From a virus: a stretch of DNA of 50,950 nucleotides. This document shows, piece after piece, positions 23,024-30,484 of the stretch (within the stretch, counting starts at the first letter, position 1; every line of letters begins with the position of its first letter). The DNA lies in the IMG/VR virus record IMGVR_UViG_3300025864_000004, positions 1 through 50,950 of that record; one strand, given 5' to 3'. The notes under the pieces were generated by a model. That model saw only the letters and a list, made by a program, of their open reading frames with translations, was not told where the DNA came from and did not search any database. The translations under genes were made by a program, and so were the position numbers.

Positions 23024-23211
23024 GTCGTGCTCCTCTCGGTCTTCAGGGCCGCCAGTTCGGACTCAGCCCGTTCGGCGCGTTCTATTTGTTCGGCAAGGGC
23101 GGCTTTGGCGGCAAAGGCCACCGCTCCAGCGGTCACTCTGAAGCAGAAGGACTCTCTCACTAGGCTTTGGAACGCTTGCCAGGCCGGGTACTCGCTCACG
23201 ACAGCCTCCAT
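23020..23211 (-). CDS. Small helical protein, 63 aa
   Basis: The ATG at 23211 has GGTGGAG upstream and lies inside the end of the membrane peptide gene. The protein is Ala/Glu-rich, with a C-terminal coiled coil (AEQIERAERAESELAAL) like its neighbours. Confidence 0.62.
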   Translation of the reverse strand: MEAVVSEYPAWQAFQSLVRESFCFRVTAGAVAFAAKAALAEQIERAERAESELAALKTERSTT

Positions 23212-23279
23212 ATCTCCACCGCGCAGCAGAAGATGAAGACTCCGGCAACGATGCCGATGATCTGCGCCAAGACAATCAC
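23196..23279 (-). CDS. Single-membrane-segment peptide, 27 aa
   Basis: The GTG follows GAGGGGGACGAC. IIGIVAGVFIFCCAVEIW is one hydrophobic helix. The leader (complement of 23277-23304) matches the leader of the gene at 22514 in 26 of 28 bases. It overlaps the start of the next gene. Confidence 0.55.
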   Translation of the reverse strand: MIVLAQIIGIVAGVFIFCCAVEIWRLS

Positions 23280-23345
23280 GTCGTCCCCCTCTGATTGATT
23301 TGCCCTCTGAGATACGCTCCAAGCACTCTGTACCCTCTGAAGCCA

Positions 23346-23684
23346 TCAAGTCACCTTAGAGGTGCTCGAAACGGCCACTTTTGCGGCTCCTGTGGGCCTA
23401 AAAGTAGGTGCTCGTCCAGTGCGAAACGGGAAAAGATAACAGGTGGTGGCAGAACACGCTTTTACCTCGTCGTAAGGCCGGTTTGCCTTCTCAACGCTTC
23501 CGTCGCTCAGCCGCCAGTCAGACTCGTGCCCGCCCTGACAGGTCCAGCAGAAGTGCCGGATCGCCTGTCCACGCGTGAGGGTCTTCCCCGTCAGGTTCCC
23601 GTAGCCTGAGCTAACGGAGTCAAAGTCCTCAACAACGTAGCCAGTGGTGACTCTCACCTTGGGCTTGCGTGCTCGCGTTGCCAT
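23346..23684 (-). CDS. Phage zinc-finger protein, 112 aa
   Basis: After a basic N-terminus, HFCWTCQGGH (near residue 45) and VKACSATTCYLFPFRTGR (near 75) form the C-x2-C / C-x4-C pattern followed by 'YLFPFRTG'. That pattern is common in small phage proteins near replication or methylase genes. Its start overlaps the upstream gene by 31 nt. Function unknown; nucleic-acid binding is probable. Confidence 0.72.
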   Translation of the reverse strand: MATRARKPKVRVTTGYVVEDFDSVSSGYGNLTGKTLTRGQAIRHFCWTCQGGHESDWRLSDGSVEKANRPYDEVKACSATTCYLFPFRTGRAPTFRPTGAAKVAVSSTSKVT

Positions 23685-23911
23685 TCCCTTGCTGCTCCTT
23701 CCATGCTAAGACTGGAATACACGTCCATCAAATCCAGCATGTACGATAGCTTCTCAACCTGACGCGCAAGCTTGACTATGCGAGTCTCATAAGCAAGCTT
23801 AGAGTAGCCATCATCCATGTGATGCGTTATGCACTGGTGCCCATCACGATTAAGAACCACATTGGGCCAGAGCATAGGTGGCGACCCGCCGACTGGTGAT
23901 GCCTTGTTCAT
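23654..23911 (-). CDS. Hypothetical protein, 85 aa
   Basis: ATG overlaps the previous stop. The N-terminal 35 residues are mixed; the rest is helical (YETRIVKLARQVEKLSYMLD). It has a 31-nt overlap with the downstream zinc-finger gene. No domain is recognised. Confidence 0.65.
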   Translation of the reverse strand: MNKASPVGGSPPMLWPNVVLNRDGHQCITHHMDDGYSKLAYETRIVKLARQVEKLSYMLDLMDVYSSLSMEGAAREWQREHASPR

Positions 23912-24186
23912 GTCGCCACCTTCAGGCGGCTCTGTAGACCAGATTCAATGCGGTGCAGGCTGCTTTCTTCCCCCCGGATCAACTTCATCGTGTATTCCAA
24001 ATCTGCCATCTCCTCTTCATCTTCGCACTCACAGAGCGTCATTCGCAGGTTTCGCTTCGTTAGGTAGAGTTGCATCAGCTCCCCGATCACGTACCCCAAC
24101 GCCTTGTCCGACTGGTCGATTGACGCCGACGCAGAGTCCTCGGGCGTCATGTATCCGTTTAGGTTCTCCCGATCAGTTACAGGCAT
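23908..24186 (-). CDS. Helical hypothetical protein, 92 aa
   Basis: ATG lies within the end of the HNH gene upstream. The protein is mostly helical and acidic (CECEDEEEMADLEYTMKLI). Its end overlaps the next ATG. It may be a coiled-coil partner protein of the replication operon. Confidence 0.65.
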   Translation of the reverse strand: MPVTDRENLNGYMTPEDSASASIDQSDKALGYVIGELMQLYLTKRNLRMTLCECEDEEEMADLEYTMKLIRGEESSLHRIESGLQSRLKVAT

Positions 24187-24460
24187 GATTCTCCTTTACC
24201 ATCTTGTGAAGCAGGCGTATGAAGTCGTGGTAGACCTTCCCCGCTGCCTCTAGCTGGGTTAGTACTTGATGGTCACCCTCGTGGGCAAGATTGTGGTGCG
24301 TCCTGCACAGGGGCACCATCTCCAGCAGGCCATCCCCCGCACCCTGCCCCTTGCGCAATGGCCAGTGATGGGGATCACAAGGCGTGTAGCCGCAAAGCAG
24401 GCAACTCCTAGCGCGGGTCCACTTCCTATTTGCTATGTCCGTAGATGTCATCGCCACCAT
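24173..24460 (-). CDS. HNH-type nuclease, 95 aa
   Basis: The start chosen is the ATG at 24460, preceded by AAAGGAG. CLLCGYTPCDPHHWPLRKG, EMVPLCRTHHNLAH gives the Cys-pair, central His-His and the final Cys-x2-His-His of small HNH domains (as in phage RecA-associated or 'NinG-like' HNH proteins). Unlike the other four HNH genes, it sits within the recombination/replication operon next to VRR-NUC, so a recombination role is possible. Confidence 0.7.
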   Translation of the reverse strand: MVAMTSTDIANRKWTRARSCLLCGYTPCDPHHWPLRKGQGAGDGLLEMVPLCRTHHNLAHEGDHQVLTQLEAAGKVYHDFIRLLHKMVKENHACN

Positions 24461-24750
24461 CCCTTCTCCTTTCCGCAAACTAGAAACTCCTCGGTGCTGT
24501 GTATGATCCAATACAGGCTGCCGTTCCGCGTAGCACTCTGCTCAAAGACCCTCTGCGGCTCGGACTGCTTGTTCCTGTCAACCTTTGTTTCTACGTATAA
24601 AGTAGTATTGTGTCCAAACAAAACTAGGTCTGCGTGTCCTTTTTTCATGTAGGTTTTGGGCTGGCTTCGAGTCTGGTTGACCGGCCACACCTCGAAGCCC
24701 AGCCTCTCGGCGTACTCGGCCAGCTCTGCGCAGAACTTGGATTCACTCAC
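24448..24750 (-). CDS. VRR-NUC-type nuclease, 100 aa
   Basis: A PD-(D/E)xK nuclease of Holliday-junction-resolvase type. An N-terminal helix (SKFCAELAEYAERLGF) is followed by GHADLVLFG and YVETKVDRNKQSEPQ, giving the catalytic Asp, Glu and Lys, then QRVFEQSA...GSLYWIIHS. The length matches VRR-NUC stand-alone proteins. GTG start overlapping the upstream gene's end. It may resolve replication or recombination intermediates before packaging. Confidence 0.82.
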   Translation of the reverse strand: MSESKFCAELAEYAERLGFEVWPVNQTRSQPKTYMKKGHADLVLFGHNTTLYVETKVDRNKQSEPQRVFEQSATRNGSLYWIIHSTEEFLVCGKEKGWWR

Positions 24751-25132
24751 GGGCGCGCCAATCATCGAAGATGCCGAGTGCAATTGACAGCCCCTCCCAC
24801 TCAGCACTGTCTCCATACAATGCCGCCTCTTGCTTTCGCCTGACGATGGATAGCCTGAAACCCTCAAGCCGCCTGTCCCGCTCCGCCAGTGCGGCCTCGG
24901 CCTGCTTCAAATCTTCTCCCGCTTCCTTGACGACGCTTGCAAGTCCCGAGATGATGCCGTTGTCGGTCTTGTTCTCCGCCTCCAGCGCGGCGATGCGGGC
25001 TTTCAAAGTCTCTGTCTCTTTGCAAATGGCACCCAGCGACTCGAACGCCTCAGCCTGGTCGCCTGTCAGCGGAACGACCGCATGGACCTCGTCCATGAAT
25101 TGAAAGTGCCTGCCTACTTTGCGAGTGCTCAT
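24743..25132 (-). CDS. Coiled-coil protein, 129 aa (paralogue family)
   Basis: The ATG overlaps the dnaB stop (TGATG). The middle is a long coiled coil with IAALEAENK and QAEAALAERDRRLEGF, closely matching the 91-aa protein at 22239. The N-terminal ~50 residues (VHAVVPLTGDQAEAFESLG) also recur in the 167-aa protein (NHVVAPLTAMETEAVKALG). It may form hetero-oligomers with paralogues. Confidence 0.72.
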   Translation of the reverse strand: MSTRKVGRHFQFMDEVHAVVPLTGDQAEAFESLGAICKETETLKARIAALEAENKTDNGIISGLASVVKEAGEDLKQAEAALAERDRRLEGFRLSIVRRKQEAALYGDSAEWEGLSIALGIFDDWRARE

Positions 25133-26397
25133 CAGAAGTTCTCCAATCTGCAAAAACTAGGAAGCCAGAGTAGGTCCACCGATCCGGTACGACCATGCCG
25201 GTTCTTCGCCACGTGAACGGAGATCGTCTTCGCTCCGCCTTCTTCTTGGGGCTGGGACAGCAGAAGAACCGTGTCGGCGTCCTGCTCAAGAGAACCCGAC
25301 TCACGGAGCTGGGAGAGCTTTGGCTTGCCGTCACCGAGGGGTGACTCAGACTCGCGGTTGAGCTGGGAGAGTGCCAGCACCGGACAGTGCAGCTCCCGAG
25401 CCAACGCCTTCAGCTCTCTGCTAATTGACGACACCTCAACGAAGCGTGACTCCTGCCTACTACCGTGAGTGAGAAGCTGAAGGTAGTCAACAACGATCAG
25501 CCTGACCCGCTTACGGGCGGCAAGCTGCCGGGCTCTGCTCTTGAGTGATAGCAGGGTGAGTGAGGGGTTGTCGATGATCTCCATGTCGAGAGCCGAAAAC
25601 ACGTCGTGACTCTTCATGAGCCTAGATGTCTGCTCATGCCCGAGGTTACGGGAGCGCACGCAGGTGAGGGACACGTTGGCGATGGCGCACAGTATCCGCT
25701 CCGTCAGCTCGGCTTTGCTCATTTCCAGGCTGAAGAAGGCCACCGTGCCCTCGCTCGCCACGTTACGGGCGATGTTGAGGGCAAGGCTGGTCTTCCCTAT
25801 GCCGGGCCGAGCCCCGATGAGCATGAGGTTGCCGTTGTACATGCCCGTGGTCTGTTCGTCCAAGGCGGCGAAGCCGGTACTCACGGTGTCTGGTGCCTTC
25901 TTCTCAATACACTCATCGATGATGGTCGCAGCCACGCTCTTGAGCGACTCCGTATCGGATGCCACGTTGGGCCTCAGCCTGTAGACCCTGGCCTCAGCCG
26001 CGTCCAGCAGAATCCCCGGCTCGTCACTCGTCTTGTAGCCCAGCTCAACGATCTCGTGCCCGGCACGAATGAGGTCACGCTGGGTAGCCGTAGCCTTGAC
26101 AATGCCCGCATAGTGGGTAGCGTTTGTAGCCACGGGGCAGGACTCAGCTAGTGTGTGGATGTAGCCGCCATCATCGGGGAACTTGGCGCTGATCGTAACC
26201 GTGTCTGCGCTCCCGGTGTTGGAAGTCCAAGCGCCCAGGATACTCTCAAAGATACTCCCGTTGATGTCCTTGTAGAAGTCCCTCGCAACGACCATATCGC
26301 TGACCACGCCTATAGCATCCGGGTTGACCAGCATGGCACCTAAAAGTGCCTGCTCCGCCTTCAGATCGTGCGGCGGGACCAGGGTCGTGGTTGTCAA
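25132..26397 (-). CDS. dnaB: Replicative DNA helicase, DnaB family, 421 aa
   Basis: Hexameric 5'-3' helicase that unwinds the replication fork. An N-terminal helical domain (residues ~10-110) is followed by a RecA-like domain with Walker A at 195-203 (GARPGIGKTS), EMSKAELTERIL, Walker B LIVVDYLQLL, the LSQLNR loop and RESGSLEQDADTVLLL. The length is slightly short of bacterial DnaB. The TTG start overlaps the upstream stop. No phage polymerase or primase is seen, so the phage must recruit host enzymes. Confidence 0.95.
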   Translation of the reverse strand: MTTTTLVPPHDLKAEQALLGAMLVNPDAIGVVSDMVVARDFYKDINGSIFESILGAWTSNTGSADTVTISAKFPDDGGYIHTLAESCPVATNATHYAGIVKATATQRDLIRAGHEIVELGYKTSDEPGILLDAAEARVYRLRPNVASDTESLKSVAATIIDECIEKKAPDTVSTGFAALDEQTTGMYNGNLMLIGARPGIGKTSLALNIARNVASEGTVAFFSLEMSKAELTERILCAIANVSLTCVRSRNLGHEQTSRLMKSHDVFSALDMEIIDNPSLTLLSLKSRARQLAARKRVRLIVVDYLQLLTHGSRQESRFVEVSSISRELKALARELHCPVLALSQLNRESESPLGDGKPKLSQLRESGSLEQDADTVLLLSQPQEEGGAKTISVHVAKNRHGRTGSVDLLWLPSFCRLENF

Positions 26398-26897
26398 GCC
26401 GTCTCCCTCTTCTCCATCTCAGCCTTCGCCAGGTTCTGCTCCGTGAGCCACAGTTTTGCCTGCGCTTGCGCCAGTTCGGCCTCGGCCTGCTCGGCACGGT
26501 GTAGCGCATCTCCCGCCTCCAGCAGTGGGCCGAGCGCCTTGACCGCCTCAGTTTCCATCGCAGTCAACGGTGCGACTACGTGGTTGAGTTCCTCAATCCG
26601 TGCATCCAGCTCGGCGATGCGCCTCATCAACTCATTCTCCGGTCGCTCTTCGCACTCTTCAGCGTGGGCCAGCATGACGTTGATGTCCTTCTCCATCGTG
26701 GTCCCGCAGAAGATGCAGATGCTCGTTTTGGCTGCCGCCTCCAGTTCGGCAATGTACTCCCCCCGAGACTCGTACAGCTTATTGGTGCAGTGCAGCGTAA
26801 GGGCCTGGGCCTTGGCCTCCGCATCCAGCGTGGCAATGCGGGCGAGGAGCCCCTCCTGCTCGCGGAAACCCCTTCGGGAAGCTGCTGCGCTGCTCAC
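26394..26897 (-). CDS. Coiled-coil protein with C2HC zinc site, 167 aa
   Basis: GTG overlaps the preceding stop (GTGA). Coiled-coil segments at both ends; in the middle CIFCGTTMEKDINVMLAHAEEC gives Cys-Cys-His-Cys zinc ligands. The segment LNHVVAPLTAMETEAVKALGP matches the N-terminus of the 129-aa paralogue. It sits between the Cas4-like nuclease and dnaB. Confidence 0.7.
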   Translation of the reverse strand: MSSAAASRRGFREQEGLLARIATLDAEAKAQALTLHCTNKLYESRGEYIAELEAAAKTSICIFCGTTMEKDINVMLAHAEECEERPENELMRRIAELDARIEELNHVVAPLTAMETEAVKALGPLLEAGDALHRAEQAEAELAQAQAKLWLTEQNLAKAEMEKRETA

Positions 26898-27796
26898 GAG
26901 ATCACCACCGGATGTAGCATCTCTTCAGCATGAGTCTCTCCCCACCGCGACAGCTTCTCCACGTCGGCAGCCTTCTTCACAGTCCAACCATGCAGCTCGT
27001 CGAGCACGGCCCATGTGCTCTTGCTCGTGTCGGGCTTGCAGGTGCCCGCGTAGTCACAGTAGCCACACTGCCAATCAGGCTCACAGCTTATGGTTTTTCC
27101 GTAACTCCTTAGCTGTAGCACCTTGTCGAGCTTCGGGGGCAAGTGACCCACGCCCTCAAAGGATACGTAGGCGCGGGCCTCTTCCAGCTCGTCCATAAGC
27201 GCTGTCATCTCGGCTTTGACAAGGGGCACCGCGTACTCGTTCGGCTCGCCAGAGCCATCACGACTCACGTACCACAGTAGTGGCATGGCGTCCAACTCGT
27301 ACTCCTTCACCAGCTCCCAGTGGTAAGAAGATGCCTGATGGACATGGGGCACCTTGGGGAGCGTGTAGTTGGATGCGTTTCCCCGGTGTGTTTTGACCTC
27401 GGTGATGCGCCGGCTGCCGTCAAGCTCCACGATCAGGTCGGTGCGGCCACCCCAGTTCTGACGACCCGCAAACGGTACCGGAGTCTGGTGGGAGATGAGC
27501 CATCCCTTCCACATGAAGGCAGCGGTCAGCATGGCCTCGATAAACTCAGCAACGTCGTACATGCGAGCTGCGTTACGCTTAGCCTCTGGAGATTCATAGT
27601 CCTTGGTGGTGGAGAGTAACCGATAACAAACTTGCCTCGGGCACTTCCCAATATCTGTTGCATACAGGCGAAATGGGTCCCGAACCTTTTCAACTTTAGG
27701 CTCTAGGAAAACATTGTAAAAACACAATCCAGCTTCCTTGTCTCCAGCTTGCCGCGCTTGGAGAAACTCGTCATAAACATTTGCGAGGAGAGTCAT
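26894..27796 (-). CDS. Cas4/RecB-like PD-(D/E)xK exonuclease, 300 aa
   Basis: A nuclease of the Cas4/RecB family, often with an Fe-S cluster. Seen: IGKCPRQVCYRLL near residue 52 (first Cys), GGRTDLIVEL and ITEVKTHR (catalytic Asp, Glu, Lys), a QASSYHW motif (the family QxxxY), and QCGYCDYAGTC near the C-terminus (remaining Cys). All four cluster Cys and the catalytic motifs are therefore present. There is no CRISPR array here; in phages such proteins act in end resection and recombination. ATG overlaps the HNH stop. Confidence 0.85.
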   Translation of the reverse strand: MTLLANVYDEFLQARQAGDKEAGLCFYNVFLEPKVEKVRDPFRLYATDIGKCPRQVCYRLLSTTKDYESPEAKRNAARMYDVAEFIEAMLTAAFMWKGWLISHQTPVPFAGRQNWGGRTDLIVELDGSRRITEVKTHRGNASNYTLPKVPHVHQASSYHWELVKEYELDAMPLLWYVSRDGSGEPNEYAVPLVKAEMTALMDELEEARAYVSFEGVGHLPPKLDKVLQLRSYGKTISCEPDWQCGYCDYAGTCKPDTSKSTWAVLDELHGWTVKKAADVEKLSRWGETHAEEMLHPVVIS

Positions 27797-28251
27797 ACGG
27801 ACACCCACTTTTTTCCACAGACAATGAGGCTAACCATTGATTGAGATACGCCATACAGCGTGGCAATTTCTACCTGCGTAAACCCAGCATTCACAAGGTA
27901 TCGGATGGACCGAACGTTTTCGCTGGAGAGCTTGGCCTGTCCGTGCCGCTCGCCCCTTATGTCGGGGACCACACCCCGACCCTTCCCATTCATGTCCCTC
28001 ATGTTGTCGGCTTGAGTACCAAGGAAAAGATGTCCGGGCTTCACGCAGCCAGGATTGTCGCAACGATGAAGGACGCACATGCTCTCCGGAATCTCACCCA
28101 CGAATAGCCCATACGCCACTCGATGAGCATATTCAGCCCTGCCGTTGCCATCGTAGATGCTGCCATAGCCCGATGCATACTTACCGGCAGTCCACTCCCA
28201 GCAGTCGTCGCCTATGAGAACCTTCTCTGCAAACCTCTCAAGCAGCGTCAT
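27793..28251 (-). CDS. HNH_3 endonuclease with C-terminal HTH, 152 aa
   Basis: The N-terminal part matches HNH_3 homing endonucleases: CWEWTAGKYASGYG, then AHRVAYGLFVGEIPE, VLHRCDNPGCVKPGHLFLGT and NMRDM. The C-terminal ~45 residues (AKLSSENVRSIRYLVNAG, QVEIATLYGVSQSMVSLI) are a helix-turn-helix, typical of this family. ATG overlaps the upstream stop. It is a probable selfish homing gene lodged between the methylase and nuclease genes. Confidence 0.9.
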   Translation of the reverse strand: MTLLERFAEKVLIGDDCWEWTAGKYASGYGSIYDGNGRAEYAHRVAYGLFVGEIPESMCVLHRCDNPGCVKPGHLFLGTQADNMRDMNGKGRGVVPDIRGERHGQAKLSSENVRSIRYLVNAGFTQVEIATLYGVSQSMVSLIVCGKKWVSV

Positions 28252-28379
28252 TTTTTACCCCACCCTTTCTTCTTTTTCTTGACCGGCTTTGGGAACGCAA
28301 CTCCGCTGTAGTCCATCTTCGGACCCTCAACTATCTTCTTGGGAAACTTCTCCGGCAGCTTGTCGGGTACCTTCTTCAT
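28248..28379 (-). CDS. Lysine-rich peptide, 43 aa
   Basis: ATG overlaps the methylase stop (TGATG) and its stop overlaps the HNH ATG (ATGA). Nearly 40% Lys/Pro, with a KKKKKGWGKK end; likely disordered and nucleic-acid binding. No family. Confidence 0.6.
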   Translation of the reverse strand: MKKVPDKLPEKFPKKIVEGPKMDYSGVAFPKPVKKKKKGWGKK

Positions 28380-28849
28380 CAGAACTCCCGGTCGCATTCG
28401 TATCGTGCCGGTACGCCGGTGCCGAACACCACAACTGCGCTAGGGAACGGGGCTCTGTCTGTCTTGCCTTCCTGCTGGAAGTAGACTCGCCCGCGGATGA
28501 ACGTCACGTCACCCTTCATACAGTAGTCGTGCCACCATGCCGTATCCGTGCGGCTCGGGACGAGACAGACAACGATCTCTGCGTCTCCACTGGAACACGA
28601 CTCGTAGGCTTTGCGAAGCCACTTTCCAATCTGCCTTCCATATGGCGGATTCATAAACACCCGCCCGGTCCACCGTTGCGATAGGCCATCCTCAATAGCG
28701 GTGAAGTGCTCGTCGCACTTTGTGTTGTAATCGGTGCAGCACGGGTCAAGCGTGAAGGGACCGTATTGTGCATTCAACTCGCCGAACAGACCGTGTGGGG
28801 TCGCCCACTCACTCGTGGTGCTACTCATCATGCCGGGGTTGATACTCAT
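28379..28849 (-). CDS. Phage DNA N-6-adenine methyltransferase (Dam-like), 156 aa
   Basis: Modifies adenine in DNA, probably to protect against host restriction. The start is the ATG at 28849, where GGAGAAGGGG precedes it and the previous stop overlaps. EWATPHGLFGELNAQYGPFTLD is a typical N-terminal signature (shown here only in part), followed by DPCC, FMNPPYGR (the catalytic NPPY) and VCLVPSRTDTAWWHDY. The length suits the phage N-6-adenine-methyltransferase family. Confidence 0.9.
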   Translation of the reverse strand: MSINPGMMSSTTSEWATPHGLFGELNAQYGPFTLDPCCTDYNTKCDEHFTAIEDGLSQRWTGRVFMNPPYGRQIGKWLRKAYESCSSGDAEIVVCLVPSRTDTAWWHDYCMKGDVTFIRGRVYFQQEGKTDRAPFPSAVVVFGTGVPARYECDREF

Positions 28850-29103
28850 ACCAGCCCCTTCTCCCCGAGCTTCCATTGCAGGCTTGCCACCTCGGCCACG
28901 ACCTCGCTCGCCAGAATCACCGGGTCGTCGCAAGGTCCACCCCCAAGCTCGCTCAATGTGGCGCGCATGACATTGTCGACGGAGATTCGTTCAGCCTTCA
29001 GCCGCTCGTTCTCCGCCTCCAGATCAGCGATGCGGTCGTTGGCAAGGTGGCACTCCAAGGCGGAGAACATCACCTTGTGGAATGGCGGTAGCAGATTGCT
29101 CAC
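28846..29103 (-). CDS. Coiled-coil protein, 85 aa (paralogue family)
   Basis: GTG start with AAGGAGAG upstream. RIADLEAENERLKAERI is a leucine-zipper motif shared with the other IAELEA proteins. The C-terminal part is acidic and helical. It overlaps the methylase start. Confidence 0.68.
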   Translation of the reverse strand: MSNLLPPFHKVMFSALECHLANDRIADLEAENERLKAERISVDNVMRATLSELGGGPCDDPVILASEVVAEVASLQWKLGEKGLV

Positions 29104-29127
29104 CGTGTGCTCTCCTTCATCTTACTA

Positions 29128-29745
29128 TCAAAATGGTATGTCGTCATCGTCGCTAGCAGCAGGGGCCTGCATATCAGCGAGGCTCACAGGGGCTTGGCTG
29201 AGAACACTTCCATCGCCTGCTCCAGTAGTATCTGGAAAGGTGGCGGCCGGAGTCATGTCTGCCCACGCCAGCACCTTGTCACAGTAGGAAAGGAAGTCGT
29301 CTTCTGTCGGCGCGTTGCCGGCGTAAAGCGTGGCTACCGCAGAAGCGATCTCCTGACGTTGAATCTGCACGGGGGTACGGAACTGACCCTCCTTGCTGAA
29401 GGACGCGCTGCCGCCGGTGCTGCTGCCGCTGCTGTCGCCCGTCCACTTCTCCTTCTGCGGGAACGTGTAGGCTTCTCCGGGCTGGGCGGGCACGGCCTCA
29501 TTGATGAACTTCATCATGGTGCCGGGATGGTTGGTGGACTCAACCACGTCGTAGCTGATCTTGATGCGAGCACCGATGGTCATAATGGCGGCGCAGTTGA
29601 CGTTGCCCTGCTTCGCATTGTAGTTCCACGTGAACTGACTACCGCAAGTGAGCTTTACCTTGGTCGGGGGGTTCCCGCCCTGAGTTATCTGCACGTTCTC
29701 AACGCTGATGACGGCTATGGCGTTCTTAACGGGCTGAAAGTCCAT
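29128..29745 (-). CDS. ssb: Single-stranded DNA-binding protein, 205 aa
   Basis: Coats ssDNA at the fork. The C-terminus ends DDDDIPF, the acidic tip by which bacterial SSBs recruit partner proteins. The N-terminal ~110 residues are strand-rich (KNAIAVISVENVQITQGG, KVKLTCGSQFTWNYN), consistent with an OB fold, followed by a Gly/Ser linker. The start is the ATG at 29745 behind AAAGGAG of the leader motif. First gene of the replication operon, with its own promoter and a leader hairpin. Confidence 0.82.
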   Translation of the reverse strand: MDFQPVKNAIAVISVENVQITQGGNPPTKVKLTCGSQFTWNYNAKQGNVNCAAIMTIGARIKISYDVVESTNHPGTMMKFINEAVPAQPGEAYTFPQKEKWTGDSSGSSTGGSASFSKEGQFRTPVQIQRQEIASAVATLYAGNAPTEDDFLSYCDKVLAWADMTPAATFPDTTGAGDGSVLSQAPVSLADMQAPAASDDDDIPF

Positions 29746-29749
29746 CTCT

Positions 29750-29787
29750 CTCCTTTGGCTGGGAAAGCCCGCCGTAGCGGGCCTCCC
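29750..29787 (-). promoter_or_regulatory. ssb leader: hairpin plus CCCAGCCAAAGGAG motif
   Basis: On the minus strand GCCCGC-TACG-GCGGGC (complement of 29767-29782), flanked by GGGA/TCCC, forms a stable hairpin followed by TTTCCC. It is immediately followed by CCCAGCCAAAGGAG (complement of 29750-29763), which ends 4 nt before the ATG. The hairpin could attenuate transcription or mark the start. Confidence 0.65.
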
Positions 29788-29804
29788 GTTAGTCTTCTGT
29801 AAGC

Positions 29805-29838
29805 ATCCTAGCACACTAAGTGATGTCCGCTACCATCC
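29805..29838 (-). promoter_or_regulatory. Promoter of ssb-dnaB operon
   Basis: GGATGGTAG (complement of 29830-29838), exactly 19 nt, TAGGAT (complement of 29805-29810). The first transcribed bases, ATGCTTACAGA, are the same as downstream of the terS -10. It should drive the whole replication operon down to 22239. Confidence 0.8.
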
Positions 29839-29841
29839 TCT

Positions 29842-30045
29842 TTACGGCTTCGCGTTGATAATCTCCATAAATTTGGCCAGCGCAGAACGGAATCCAATGG
29901 ACAGAGCACCGATCTGAACAATCAAAAGGCCCAGGTGGTCCGGGTTTGGTACGATCTTCTCGTAAGCAAGCACGCCGTAGACAATGGAAACCACGGCGAT
30001 GATGTAGGTCTTGTTGCCGGACAGAAAGTCGGACAATTGCTTCAT
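29842..30045 (-). CDS. Small membrane protein, 67 aa (holin-like)
   Basis: The ATG overlaps the previous stop (ATGA) with a GGGGGT SD sequence. Residues ~12-30 (TYIIAVVSIVYGVLAY) and ~40-55 (LGLLIVQIGALSIGF) are two hydrophobic segments, with short charged ends. This layout fits small class II holins and also phage membrane proteins of unknown role. It is the last gene of the lysis-side unit, 1.6 kb from the endolysin, so a holin role is only possible. Confidence 0.62.
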   Translation of the reverse strand: MKQLSDFLSGNKTYIIAVVSIVYGVLAYEKIVPNPDHLGLLIVQIGALSIGFRSALAKFMEIINAKP

Positions 30046-30326
30046 TTTCTCACCCCCCACCACGGATCGTTGGAAACGAGTACCCCATACAGCGCTACCT
30101 CCAGCGCCATGATCGTGTCGTGCCTGAGTTCTAGGTACATAGATGCGTTGATGGCCTCAATAACCTCGTGCAGAAGTACGGACGCCTGAGTTTCCGGATG
30201 CTGGTCGGGGTCGATGGTGATGTCTTGACGACAGTTGCAGCAGGCCCCCGTGGCATCGTCGCCCATGGGCTGCACGGTGACGGTGTACACCCTGTCGCAT
30301 ATCTTGACGGTAGGCGGGAGCCCCAT
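30042..30326 (-). CDS. HExxE-containing putative metalloprotein, 94 aa
   Basis: TGATG overlap sets the ATG at 30326. An N-terminal sheet (TVKICDRVYTVTVQPM) with CCNC is followed by SVLLHEVIEAINASMYLEL and a helix (IMALEVALYGVL). LLHEVIEA resembles the metal-binding helix of zincin-like phage proteins, but the third ligand His of HExxH is replaced by Glu. It may bind metal without being a protease. Confidence 0.68.
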   Translation of the reverse strand: MGLPPTVKICDRVYTVTVQPMGDDATGACCNCRQDITIDPDQHPETQASVLLHEVIEAINASMYLELRHDTIMALEVALYGVLVSNDPWWGVRK

Positions 30327-30484
30327 CAGGCTGTCTGCATCGCTGGGAAGTAGCTGATGCACGCGCAGACACCCTTGCCCAGGTGCTCCGCTGCCGGGCA
30401 CCCATTCTGTCCGTGCCGACAGGTGCGGCACACGTCAGGGTCCTTGACGTAAGGGCGGGGCCTGGGTTTTGCTACACTCTTCAC
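30326..30484 (-). CDS. Small Cys-rich protein, 52 aa
   Basis: GTG overlaps the upstream stop (GTGA). After a basic start, CRTCRHGQNGC and CAC form a zinc-binding cluster. Similar in design to the 47-aa protein encoded upstream. Confidence 0.62.
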   Translation of the reverse strand: MKSVAKPRPRPYVKDPDVCRTCRHGQNGCPAAEHLGKGVCACISYFPAMQTA

